Shown here: positions 21,214-28,278 of the stretch, piece by piece | How the letters are laid out: each line of letters opens with the position of its first letter | Position numbering within the stretch: position 1 is the first letter of the stretch | Assembly: GCF_002025705.1 (NCBI RefSeq) | Contig: NZ_CP018846.1 | Location: forward strand, 3,339,501-3,403,500 | Direction of reading: 5' to 3' | From: Pseudomonas putida | GTDB lineage: Bacteria > Pseudomonadota > Gammaproteobacteria > Pseudomonadales > Pseudomonadaceae | Length of the DNA stretch: 64,000 nt | Notes under the pieces: model-generated | The model's input: only the letters and a program-made list of their open reading frames with translations | What the model was told of the DNA's origin: nothing | The model's database searches: none | Program-made: the position numbers and the translations under genes

Positions 21214-22536
21214 ATGAACCACTCCAAGCTCACTACCGCCAGCCCACAGCTGCCGTCCGCCGGCATCGGCGACAAGATCCGTGGCGCCTTCGCCGTCGGC
21301 AAGACCCGCTGGGGCATGCTCGCCCTGGTGTTCTTCGCCACCACCTTGAACTACATCGACCGCGCCGCGCTCGGCATCATGCAGCCAGAACTGGCCAAAG
21401 CCATGAGCTGGACGGCGATGGACTACGCCAACATCAACTTCTGGTTCCAGGTCGGCTATGCGGTCGGTTTCCTGTTGCAGGGCCGGCTGATCGACAAGGT
21501 CGGCGTCAAGCGCGCGTTCTTCGCTGCCGTACTGCTATGGAGCCTGGCCACCGGCGCCCACGGCCTGGCCACTTCGGCTGCCGGCTTCATGGTCTGCCGC
21601 TGCATCCTCGGCCTGACCGAAGCGGCCAACTACCCGGCCTGCGTGAAGACCGTGCGCCTGTGGTTCCCTGCCGGTGAGCGCGCCATCGCCACCGGCCTGT
21701 TCAATGCCGGCACCAACGTCGGCGCCATGGTCACCCCGGCCCTGCTGCCGTTGATTCTCACCGTCTGGGGCTGGCAGGCCGCGTTCATCGCCATGGGCTG
21801 CCTGGGCCTGGTCTGGCTGGTGTTCTGGGGCCTGAAGTACTTCAACCCGGAAGAGCACCCACGGGTACGCCAGAGCGAGCTCGACTACATCCAGCAGGAC
21901 GTCGAGCCAGAGGTGGCGCGCCTGCCCTTCAGCCGCATCCTCGGCATGCGCGGCACCTGGGCCTTCGCCGTGGCCTACTCGATCACCGCGCCGGTATTCT
22001 GGTTCTACCTGTACTGGCTGCCACCGTTCCTCAACCAGCAGTACAACCTGGGCATCAGCGTGACCCAGATGGGCATCCCGCTGATGCTGATCTGGCTGAC
22101 TGCCGACTTCGGCAGCATCGGCGGCGGCATTCTCTCCTCGTGGCTGATCGGCCGCGGCGTGCGCGCCACCACCGCGCGCCTGGTGTCGATGCTGATCTTC
22201 GCCTGCACCATGGTCAGCGTGACCTTCGCCGCCCATGCCAGCGGGCTGTGGATCGCGGTGCTGGCCATCGCCCTGGCAGTCGGCGCGCACCAGGCCTGGA
22301 CGGCGAATATCTGGAGCCTGGTGATGGACTACACGCCCAAGCACCTGATCAGCACGGTATTCGGCTTCGCCAGCATGTGTGCGGCGGTTGGCGGGATGTT
22401 CATGACGCAGATCGTCGGCAGCGTGCTGATGGCGACGAACAACAACTATGCCGTGCTGTTCACCATGATTCCGGCCATGTACTTCCTGGCGCTGATCTGG
22501 ATGTACTTCATGGCGCCGCGCAAGCTCGAAGCCTGA
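21214..22536 (+). CDS. MFS transporter, anion:cation symporter (ACS) family
   Basis: Predicted 440 residues with 12 hydrophobic segments. Family marks are NYIDRAALGIMQPELAKAM in helix 1, CRCILGLTEAANYPA in helix 4 and VRLWFPAGERA in the cytoplasmic loop, as in hexuronate/glucarate/phthalate carriers (ExuT/GudP group). It would import an organic acid with protons; the neighbouring enzymes suggest the substrate of the island. ATG at 21214 gives the normal family N terminus, after CAGGAT. A strong terminator ends the transcript. Confidence 0.85.
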   Translation: MNHSKLTTASPQLPSAGIGDKIRGAFAVGKTRWGMLALVFFATTLNYIDRAALGIMQPELAKAMSWTAMDYANINFWFQVGYAVGFLLQGRLIDKVGVKRAFFAAVLLWSLATGAHGLATSAAGFMVCRCILGLTEAANYPACVKTVRLWFPAGERAIATGLFNAGTNVGAMVTPALLPLILTVWGWQAAFIAMGCLGLVWLVFWGLKYFNPEEHPRVRQSELDYIQQDVEPEVARLPFSRILGMRGTWAFAVAYSITAPVFWFYLYWLPPFLNQQYNLGISVTQMGIPLMLIWLTADFGSIGGGILSSWLIGRGVRATTARLVSMLIFACTMVSVTFAAHASGLWIAVLAIALAVGAHQAWTANIWSLVMDYTPKHLISTVFGFASMCAAVGGMFMTQIVGSVLMATNNNYAVLFTMIPAMYFLALIWMYFMAPRKLEA

Positions 22537-22562
22537 ACAACGCGGCTTCCAGTTACCTCGAT

Positions 22563-22586
22563 GGGGCCCTGACGGGCCCCTTTTTT
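22563..22586 (+). terminator. Rho-independent terminator
   Basis: GGGGCCC (22563-22569) and GGGCCCC (22574-22580) form a strong stem with a 4-base loop, followed immediately by TTTTTT. It is 27 bp after the stop of the ACS transporter. Confidence 0.9.
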
Positions 22587-22636
22587 ACGCCTGTGCAATT
22601 TCTGCTCTGTGAAGCTCCCAATGCTGGCGCGGTCCT

Positions 22637-22721
22637 TGTGGGAGCGGGTTCACCCGCGAACACCGGCAAAGTCGGTGCCATATACCGTATTGGATTCTTC
22701 GCGGGCAAACCCGCTCCCACA
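22637..22721. repeat. Pair of inverted REP elements
   Basis: tgtgggagcgggttcacccg (from 22637) and cgggcaaacccgctcccaca (to 22720) are inverted, enclosing ccggcaaagtcgg. Same class as the element at 4876-4960. It lies between convergent genes. Confidence 0.85.
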
Positions 22722-22745
22722 GGGGCGGTGTATCGCTTGAGTTCG

Positions 22746-23561
22746 TTATACGCTGGCGAGAACCGCCTTGGCCTTCTCCAGCGCCTTGCGCGCACGCTGC
22801 TCACCACTGATGCCCTGTTCCATCAACTGCCGGGTGGGGATCTCCAGGCTCAACGGCACGGTCGCCGGCAAGCCACGCAACAGTCCCACCAGGTCGGCAT
22901 CGCCCTCCCCCGGGAAGCGCCGTTCGTTGCGCGCCTGGCGCAGGATCTCGTCCATGTCGGCAGGCACCGGGCCGGCGACGTCGCACAGTTGGGCATAGCG
23001 CATGCACTGCGCTGGCAATTGGACCAGGTCTTCCAGCGCAGAGCGTGAGCGGTTGAAGTGGAAGGCGTCGACCAGCACGCAACCATTGGCGCGGTCGGCG
23101 TTGGCCACCACGCGCATGGCCTGGCGCAGGTCGCGCACGTCGGTCCAGGGCATGAACTCCAGGTGCGGGTGGATGCCATAGCCGGCTGCCAGGTCGCACA
23201 GCTCGGCAAAACGTGCGGTAAGGCGCGCTTCATCCGGGTCGTTGCCGGCCACCAGCAGTTCGGTGCCACCCAGCTCGGCACCCACTGCCAATATCGCCTC
23301 GAAATCGGCCACGCAGGTGTCGGGCTTGAGCCGGAGGATTTCCAGGTCGAGCACCTTGATGCCAGTGTCGCGCAGGCGCGCCTGGGTCTGCCGGCGCAGG
23401 TCGGCGTCAGCCACCAACGGGAAATGCTGCTCCTGCTCGGTGGCTGGCACCAGGCGCAGGCCCACATGGCTGTAACCGGCACGGGCGGCAGCCTCCACCA
23501 TTTCTGGCGGGGAAAGTTCGAGCACCGTCAAGGCAGCGAGGGAAAAGATTCGGTCGGTCAT
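22746..23561 (-). CDS. Sugar phosphate isomerase/epimerase-like TIM-barrel protein
   Basis: Predicted 271 residues of the AP-endonuclease-2 type TIM barrel: GYSHVGLRLVP at strand 1, VLDLEILRL, LEFMPWTDV with metal-ligand Glu, LVDAFHFNRS and a C-terminal SLEIPT. Metal-dependent sugar isomerases, inosose dehydratases and 3-dehydroshikimate dehydratases share this fold. Next to an AroE-like dehydrogenase, a dehydratase of a hydroaromatic acid is plausible, but this is inference. It lies 23 bp downstream of the Gfo/Idh gene on the same strand. Confidence 0.78.
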   Translation of the reverse strand: MTDRIFSLAALTVLELSPPEMVEAAARAGYSHVGLRLVPATEQEQHFPLVADADLRRQTQARLRDTGIKVLDLEILRLKPDTCVADFEAILAVGAELGGTELLVAGNDPDEARLTARFAELCDLAAGYGIHPHLEFMPWTDVRDLRQAMRVVANADRANGCVLVDAFHFNRSRSALEDLVQLPAQCMRYAQLCDVAGPVPADMDEILRQARNERRFPGEGDADLVGLLRGLPATVPLSLEIPTRQLMEQGISGEQRARKALEKAKAVLASV

Positions 23562-23584
23562 GTCATTTACCTAAGGACGAAAGA

Positions 23585-24637
23585 TCAGGCGATCAGCTCT
23601 GGCGCACAGGCCCGACCCGTTTCGGCTGCCTGGCGGATTGCTTCGACGAGGGCCAGGGTGCGGCCAGCGTCGGCAGCATCGATCAACGGCGCTTCTGTGC
23701 CCTGGACTACGCGGATGAAGTGCTGCAACTGCAACGTCAGCGCCTCGCCTGCAGGGATGGCTTCCTCGCTCTGCAACAACGGTGTGTGCCAGCCTGAGCC
23801 AGCCTCGGCGTAATGCCAGCGCTTGAGCTGCGGAATGCTCAGTGCCCCGTGGGTGCCGGCCAGCAGGTAGCAGGGCTGGCCGTCCTGGCGTGGGTAGATC
23901 GGGCTTTCGCCGGAGTCCAGTTCCCAGCTCCATGGCGCGGCCACTGCGTCGGAACCGGTCAGGCTGCCCAGCGCGCCGTTGGCGAACTGCAGCAGCACTG
24001 CCGCGCTGTCTTCGTTGGCGAAGCCGCGCACGTCGTTGCGGGTGAAGGCCTGCACCTGCACCACCTCACCACACAAGTGGCGCAGCAGGTCGAGGTCGTG
24101 GATCAGGTTGGTGAGCAGAAAGCCCGCCCCCGGCTCGCGGCGCCAGGGCGTTTCGAAGTAACTGTCAGGCTTTTGCAACTGCCACAGCGCGGTGACATTG
24201 ATCAGCCGGCCGAGCTTGCCTTCGCCAATCACCTGATGGGCCTTGGCGATCAGCGGGTTGTGCCGCCGGTGATGGCCGACCAGTACCGGCACGCCCCGGC
24301 GGCGCGAGGCTTCTACCAGCGCACGGACTTCATCGAGGTGCACGCCCACCGGCTTTTCCACCAGCACCGGCACACCGGCTTCGACGCAATCCAGGGCGCA
24401 GGCCACGTGCAGGTTGTTGGGGTTGGCGACGATCACCGCATCGGGCCGGGCTTGCTCGAGCATCTGCCGGTGATCGGCGAAGCAGGTAACCCCGCACTCG
24501 GCAGCGAAAGCCTCGGCCTGTGGGCCCGGGTCTGCCACGGCGCATAGCTGGGCTTGCGCGAGCCCGCGCAGATGCTGGTAATGCTGGCGGCCCATGATAC
24601 CGGCACCGATCAGGGCGATTCGTAGGGGTGAGTTCAA
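23585..24637 (-). CDS. Gfo/Idh/MocA family NAD(P)-dependent oxidoreductase
   Basis: Predicted 350 residues. An N-terminal Rossmann fold (ALIGAGIMGRQHYQHL) is followed by the family signature PVLVEKPVGVHLDEV with catalytic Lys. The C-terminal alpha/beta domain has NLIHDLDLLRHLCGEV with the HD pair. Relatives oxidise myo-inositol, scyllo-inositol or sugars. First gene of a two-gene unit with the TIM-barrel protein. Its upstream region carries two copies of an AACCAAGTTC box. Confidence 0.85.
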   Translation of the reverse strand: MNSPLRIALIGAGIMGRQHYQHLRGLAQAQLCAVADPGPQAEAFAAECGVTCFADHRQMLEQARPDAVIVANPNNLHVACALDCVEAGVPVLVEKPVGVHLDEVRALVEASRRRGVPVLVGHHRRHNPLIAKAHQVIGEGKLGRLINVTALWQLQKPDSYFETPWRREPGAGFLLTNLIHDLDLLRHLCGEVVQVQAFTRNDVRGFANEDSAAVLLQFANGALGSLTGSDAVAAPWSWELDSGESPIYPRQDGQPCYLLAGTHGALSIPQLKRWHYAEAGSGWHTPLLQSEEAIPAGEALTLQLQHFIRVVQGTEAPLIDAADAGRTLALVEAIRQAAETGRACAPELIA

Positions 24638-24674
24638 CGCACTGTCCTCTTGTCGTTATTGTGGTGCAGATTGT

Positions 24675-24720
24675 GAAACCAAGTTCCATAATCGACACTG
24701 CACAATGTAGAACCAAGTTC
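24675..24720 (-). promoter_or_regulatory. Two repeated GAACTTGGTTC-type boxes upstream of the Gfo/Idh gene
   Basis: AACCAAGTTC occurs twice on the plus strand (24677-24686 and 24711-24720), 34 bp apart. The second is part of a palindrome, GAACCAAGTTC (arms GAAC/GTTC). They lie between the Gfo/Idh start and the end of the second iclR gene. The arrangement fits a binding site for the neighbouring IclR protein or for another dimeric regulator. Confidence 0.45.
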
Positions 24721-24776
24721 AGCTTTTCAGAACGCCCCACCCAACAGACCGTGCGATTACCGACCAGAAATGCACA

Positions 24777-25553
24777 TCAGGCAAACAATTCGCTCGCTCG
24801 GCTGGCTGCCGACAGCTCTTCGGCCGCCGCCAGCAGCAGCGGCGCCAGCTCGGCCAGGCGCGCTTGCGCCAGGCGGGCACTGGGGCCGGCAACGCTGAGC
24901 ACGCCGATTACCTCGTCGCTTTGCGGGCGACGAACCACGGCAGCCAGGGCGGATGTACCGATGGCCGAGGTCTGCTCGACCCAGGCATAGCCGCGCTCCC
25001 TGGCGCGGTGCAGGTAGGCAAGCAGCTCATCGATCGAGCGTGGCGCATTGGGGCCGAACTCGGCCGGGTCGGCAATGCCCTGGCGCAAGACCATCTGCAG
25101 CGCTTGTTCATCGCTCAGGCTGGCCAGCCAGGCGTGCCCGGAAGCGGTATAGAACAGCGGCGCGTCACGGCCCATGTCCGGGTCGTAACGCAGCCCGGAA
25201 CGGGCACCCTGGGACTTGGCAATCCAGGTCTGGCGGTTGCCTTCGATCACGCCGAGGCGCACCAGCTCGCCGCTGTCCTGGGCCAGGCGGTCGAGAATGG
25301 GCTGAATGATGTCGGCGCCGCTGCTGGCCAGGTAGCGAAAGCCCATCGCCACCAGCTTGGCGGACAGCTGATAGCGGCTGTTGTCGCGGTTCTGCCGGAC
25401 ATAGCCCAGGCGCACCAGCTCGGTGAGCATGCGGTGGGCGGCGCTCTTGGGAATGTCCAGGCGCTCGGCCAGGGTTTGCAGCGGCAAGCCGTAGGGTTCG
25501 CCGGTAAGGCTTTCAACAAGACTGAAGGCGCGTTCGATCTGACTACCAGCCAT
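24777..25553 (-). CDS. IclR-family transcriptional regulator (second)
   Basis: Predicted 258 residues. Winged helix about 5-65 (LQTLAERLDIPKSAAHRMLTEL), then the effector domain (PLFYTASGHAWLASL and YAWVEQTSAIGTSALAAVV). The ATG at 25553 gives the family length. It is divergent from the third FAD dehydrogenase and co-directional with the Gfo/Idh-TIM pair, so it may control both. It differs clearly from the first IclR protein of the island, implying two inducers or a nested control. Confidence 0.85.
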   Translation of the reverse strand: MAGSQIERAFSLVESLTGEPYGLPLQTLAERLDIPKSAAHRMLTELVRLGYVRQNRDNSRYQLSAKLVAMGFRYLASSGADIIQPILDRLAQDSGELVRLGVIEGNRQTWIAKSQGARSGLRYDPDMGRDAPLFYTASGHAWLASLSDEQALQMVLRQGIADPAEFGPNAPRSIDELLAYLHRARERGYAWVEQTSAIGTSALAAVVRRPQSDEVIGVLSVAGPSARLAQARLAELAPLLLAAAEELSAASRASELFA

Positions 25554-25738
25554 GACGTGTATCCCTGAAAATTTGCCGAATTCTAGAAGATGATTCCATG
25601 CCGTCGATAGCCACCGCGACCTGCAAGCATTGAAGTGTCCGGTAATCGACCAGAAGTTTGCACCTGGCCTTGCAGTAGCTTCCGCCAAAAATGAATATTA
25701 TGGAATTCAGTTGCAATAAAAATTCAGGAGACACCGCA

Positions 25739-27451
25739 ATGCCCGCCGAATCGTTCCCAAGCGACTGCGACGTACTGGTCATCGGCTCTGGCGCAGCCGG
25801 GCTGGCAGCGGCGGTCACGGCCGCCTGGCATGGGCAGAAGGTCATCCTGGTCGAAAAGGACCCGGTACTTGGCGGCGCCACCGCCTGGTCCGGTGGCTGG
25901 GCCTGGGTGCCACGCAATCCGCTGGCCCGGCGCGCTGGCATCAGCGAGGACATCGACCAACCGCGCACCTACCTGCGCAACGAACTGGGCACGCACTACG
26001 ACGCCGAGCGCGTCGATGCGTTTCTCGAAGCCTGCCCGCACATGGTCGCCTTTTTCGAGCAGCACACGGCACTGCAGTTCGCCGACGGCAACGGCATCCC
26101 CGACATGCATGGCGACACGCCCGGCGCGGCCCTCGGCGGCCACCAGGTGATTGCCGCGCCATACGATGCCAGCCAGCTGGGCGCGCTGCTGCCGCGCCTG
26201 CGCAAGACCCTGCGCGAAACCTCGTTCATGGGCATGCCGATCATGGCCGGCGCCGACCTGGCCGCCTTCCTCAACATGACCCGCTCGCCGCGTGCCTTGC
26301 TGCACGTGTGCAAGCGCTTTGCTCGCCACCTGTACCATCTGGCCCGCCATGGCCGGGCGATGCACCTGGTCAACGGCGTGGCGTTGGTGGCCCGGCTGGC
26401 GAAGTCGGCTGACGACCTGGGCGTGCGGATGTTCGAGTCGACAGCGGCCAAGGGCCTGCTGATGGAAGACGGCAAGGTGCTGGGGGCGACCCTTGCAACC
26501 CCGCAAGGCGAACGGGCGATACGTGCCAAGGCCGTGGTGCTGGCAGCGGGCGGCTTCCCCAATGACCCCGCACGGCGCCGGCAGCTGTTCCCGCGCGACA
26601 GCAGCGGCCACGACAACCTCGCCCTGCCCCCACCGTCTTGCTCCGGCGATGGCCTGCGCCTGGGCGAGTCGGCCGGCGGCGTGGTAGCCAGCGACCTCAA
26701 GTCGCCAGTGGCCTGGGCGCCGGTGTCCAAGGTGCCACACCGCGACGGCAGCGTCGGCCACTTCCCGCACATCATCGAACGCGGCAAGCCAGGCATCATC
26801 GGCGTGCTGGCCAACGGCAAGCGCTTCGTCAACGAGGCGCATGGCTACTACGACTATGTGTCGGCAATGGTCGCAGCCGTACCGCCAGGCGAGGAAGTCT
26901 GTTCGTGGCTGATCTGCGACCACCGCTTCCTTCGCCGCTTCGGCCTCGGCTACGTACGCCCCGCGCCGCTGCCAGTGGGGCCACACCTGCGCAACGGCTA
27001 CCTCAAGCGCGGCACGACCCTGGAACAGTTGGCCCAGGCTTGCGGTATCGACCCCGCTGGGCTGAACGCTACGGTAACCACCTTCAACCTGCATGCGCGC
27101 CAAGGCCAGGACCCAGCCTTCGGCCGCGGCACGACACCCTTCAACCGCAAACAGGGCGACCCGCTGCACAAGGGCCCGAACCCCTGCGTGGCGCCTATCG
27201 AGCAGGGGCCGTTCTATGCGGTGAAGGTGCAACCCGGCTGCTTCGGCACCTTCGCCGGCCTGCGCACCGACGGCCATGCCCGCGTGCTGAACGACGCCGG
27301 CCAGCCAATCAGCGGCCTGTACGCGGCCGGCACCGACATGGCCAGCGTGTTCGGCGGCTGGTACCCGTCGGGCGGCATCAACCTCGGGCCGGCGCTGACC
27401 TTTGGCTATGTCGCCGGGCGGCATATCAGCGGCGTAACGGAGTACGAATAG
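25739..27451 (+). CDS. FAD-dependent dehydrogenase, KstD-like (copy 3)
   Basis: Predicted 570 residues. FAD loop VIGSGAAGLAAAVTAAWHG near residue 15, then EKDPVLGGATAWSGGWAWVP. The C-terminal FAD site is YAAGTDMASVFGGWYPSGG followed by LGPALTFGY. It is very like copy 2 over the whole length. ATG at 25739 is chosen because AGGAGA stands 8 bases upstream. Monocistronic and divergent from the second iclR gene. It should catalyse a C=C forming oxidation of a ketone or enone; the substrate is unknown. Confidence 0.82.
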   Translation: MPAESFPSDCDVLVIGSGAAGLAAAVTAAWHGQKVILVEKDPVLGGATAWSGGWAWVPRNPLARRAGISEDIDQPRTYLRNELGTHYDAERVDAFLEACPHMVAFFEQHTALQFADGNGIPDMHGDTPGAALGGHQVIAAPYDASQLGALLPRLRKTLRETSFMGMPIMAGADLAAFLNMTRSPRALLHVCKRFARHLYHLARHGRAMHLVNGVALVARLAKSADDLGVRMFESTAAKGLLMEDGKVLGATLATPQGERAIRAKAVVLAAGGFPNDPARRRQLFPRDSSGHDNLALPPPSCSGDGLRLGESAGGVVASDLKSPVAWAPVSKVPHRDGSVGHFPHIIERGKPGIIGVLANGKRFVNEAHGYYDYVSAMVAAVPPGEEVCSWLICDHRFLRRFGLGYVRPAPLPVGPHLRNGYLKRGTTLEQLAQACGIDPAGLNATVTTFNLHARQGQDPAFGRGTTPFNRKQGDPLHKGPNPCVAPIEQGPFYAVKVQPGCFGTFAGLRTDGHARVLNDAGQPISGLYAAGTDMASVFGGWYPSGGINLGPALTFGYVAGRHISGVTEYE

Positions 27452-27559
27452 CGCCAGCGGCTGGCGAACCATGGACATTGGCAGGGTTTGCCACTCAAAC
27501 TGAGCGCGCCCCCAAGAAAATGAGCGCCCACCGACCTTACCCGAGGAGGACGACTGCCC

Positions 27560-27946
27560 TTGAACAAGAACACCGAGCCTTCACGCGGCTGGCTGGCCAG
27601 CAAGCTCCTCGCCGACGGCCAGGAACCGGACCCGCGCTTCACCCTGGCCAACGAGCGCACCTTCCTCGCCTGGATCAGGACCGCGCTGGCGCTGCTGGCA
27701 AGCGGCATCGCCGTGGACATGTTCACGGCCGAGATCTTCAGCCCCGGTACCCGCCGCCTGCTGGCGGTGGCGTTGATCAGCCTGGCCCTGCTGCTGAGCC
27801 TGCCGGCCTTCGCCCGTTGGCTCAATGTGGAACGGGCGATGCGCCAGAAGCGACCGCTGCCGTTCCCGCTGATCGCCCCGGCGTTATCGATCGGGGTTTC
27901 GCTGGTGATGGCGTTTTTTGCCTACGCTGTGTTCTTCCATGCCTGA
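27560..27946 (+). CDS. DUF202 membrane protein (YidH-like)
   Basis: Predicted 128 residues with three transmembrane segments. The DUF202 opening LANERTFLAWIRTALALLASGIA is present at about residues 29-51. The start is TTG at 27560, supported by GAGGAGGA 9 bases upstream; no ATG fits. Function unknown; an inner-membrane protein. It overlaps the next DUF202 gene by 8 bp, forming the common YidH-YidG type pair. Confidence 0.82.
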   Translation: MNKNTEPSRGWLASKLLADGQEPDPRFTLANERTFLAWIRTALALLASGIAVDMFTAEIFSPGTRRLLAVALISLALLLSLPAFARWLNVERAMRQKRPLPFPLIAPALSIGVSLVMAFFAYAVFFHA

Positions 27947-28268
27947 CCCACAGCTTGCCCACGCCGATGAGGGGTTGCAGCCGGAGCGTACGCTGCTGGC
28001 TTGGCGCCGCACCATCATGGCGATGGTCGTGTGCAGTTGCTTCTTCCTGCGCTGGGTACCGCACCATCGCTGGTTGGCTGTGGCACCGGCGGTGCTCTGC
28101 CTGCTGGCCGCCGGTGCCGCCTGGCTGCGTTTGCGACGGCGTTACCGGCGCCATGTGACGGGCCTGCGTGCCGAGACCATCGCCTCGGGCGTCACCGTCA
28201 ACCTGCTGTTGGCCGCCTGCGTTACCGCACTGTGTGCGATCGAGCTGATCGCGATCCTGGCGTGGTAG
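27939..28268 (+). CDS. DUF202 membrane protein (YidG-like)
   Basis: Predicted 109 residues with three hydrophobic segments and the shortened family motif LQPERTLLAWRRTIMAMVV near the N terminus. The start at 27939 (MPDPQ) overlaps the stop of the upstream DUF202 gene by 8 bp, so they are translationally coupled. The pair presumably forms a heteromeric membrane complex. The end is 10 bp from the convergent HD-GYP gene. Confidence 0.82.
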   Translation: MPDPQLAHADEGLQPERTLLAWRRTIMAMVVCSCFFLRWVPHHRWLAVAPAVLCLLAAGAAWLRLRRRYRRHVTGLRAETIASGVTVNLLLAACVTALCAIELIAILAW

Positions 28269-28278
28269 CCAGGGTGAA

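Noticed and set aside
19035..21344. 769-codon minus-strand open frame across the NIPSNAP gene and FAD dehydrogenase copy 2
   Set aside because: It runs across two real genes and a REP element without a start signal or recognisable domain.
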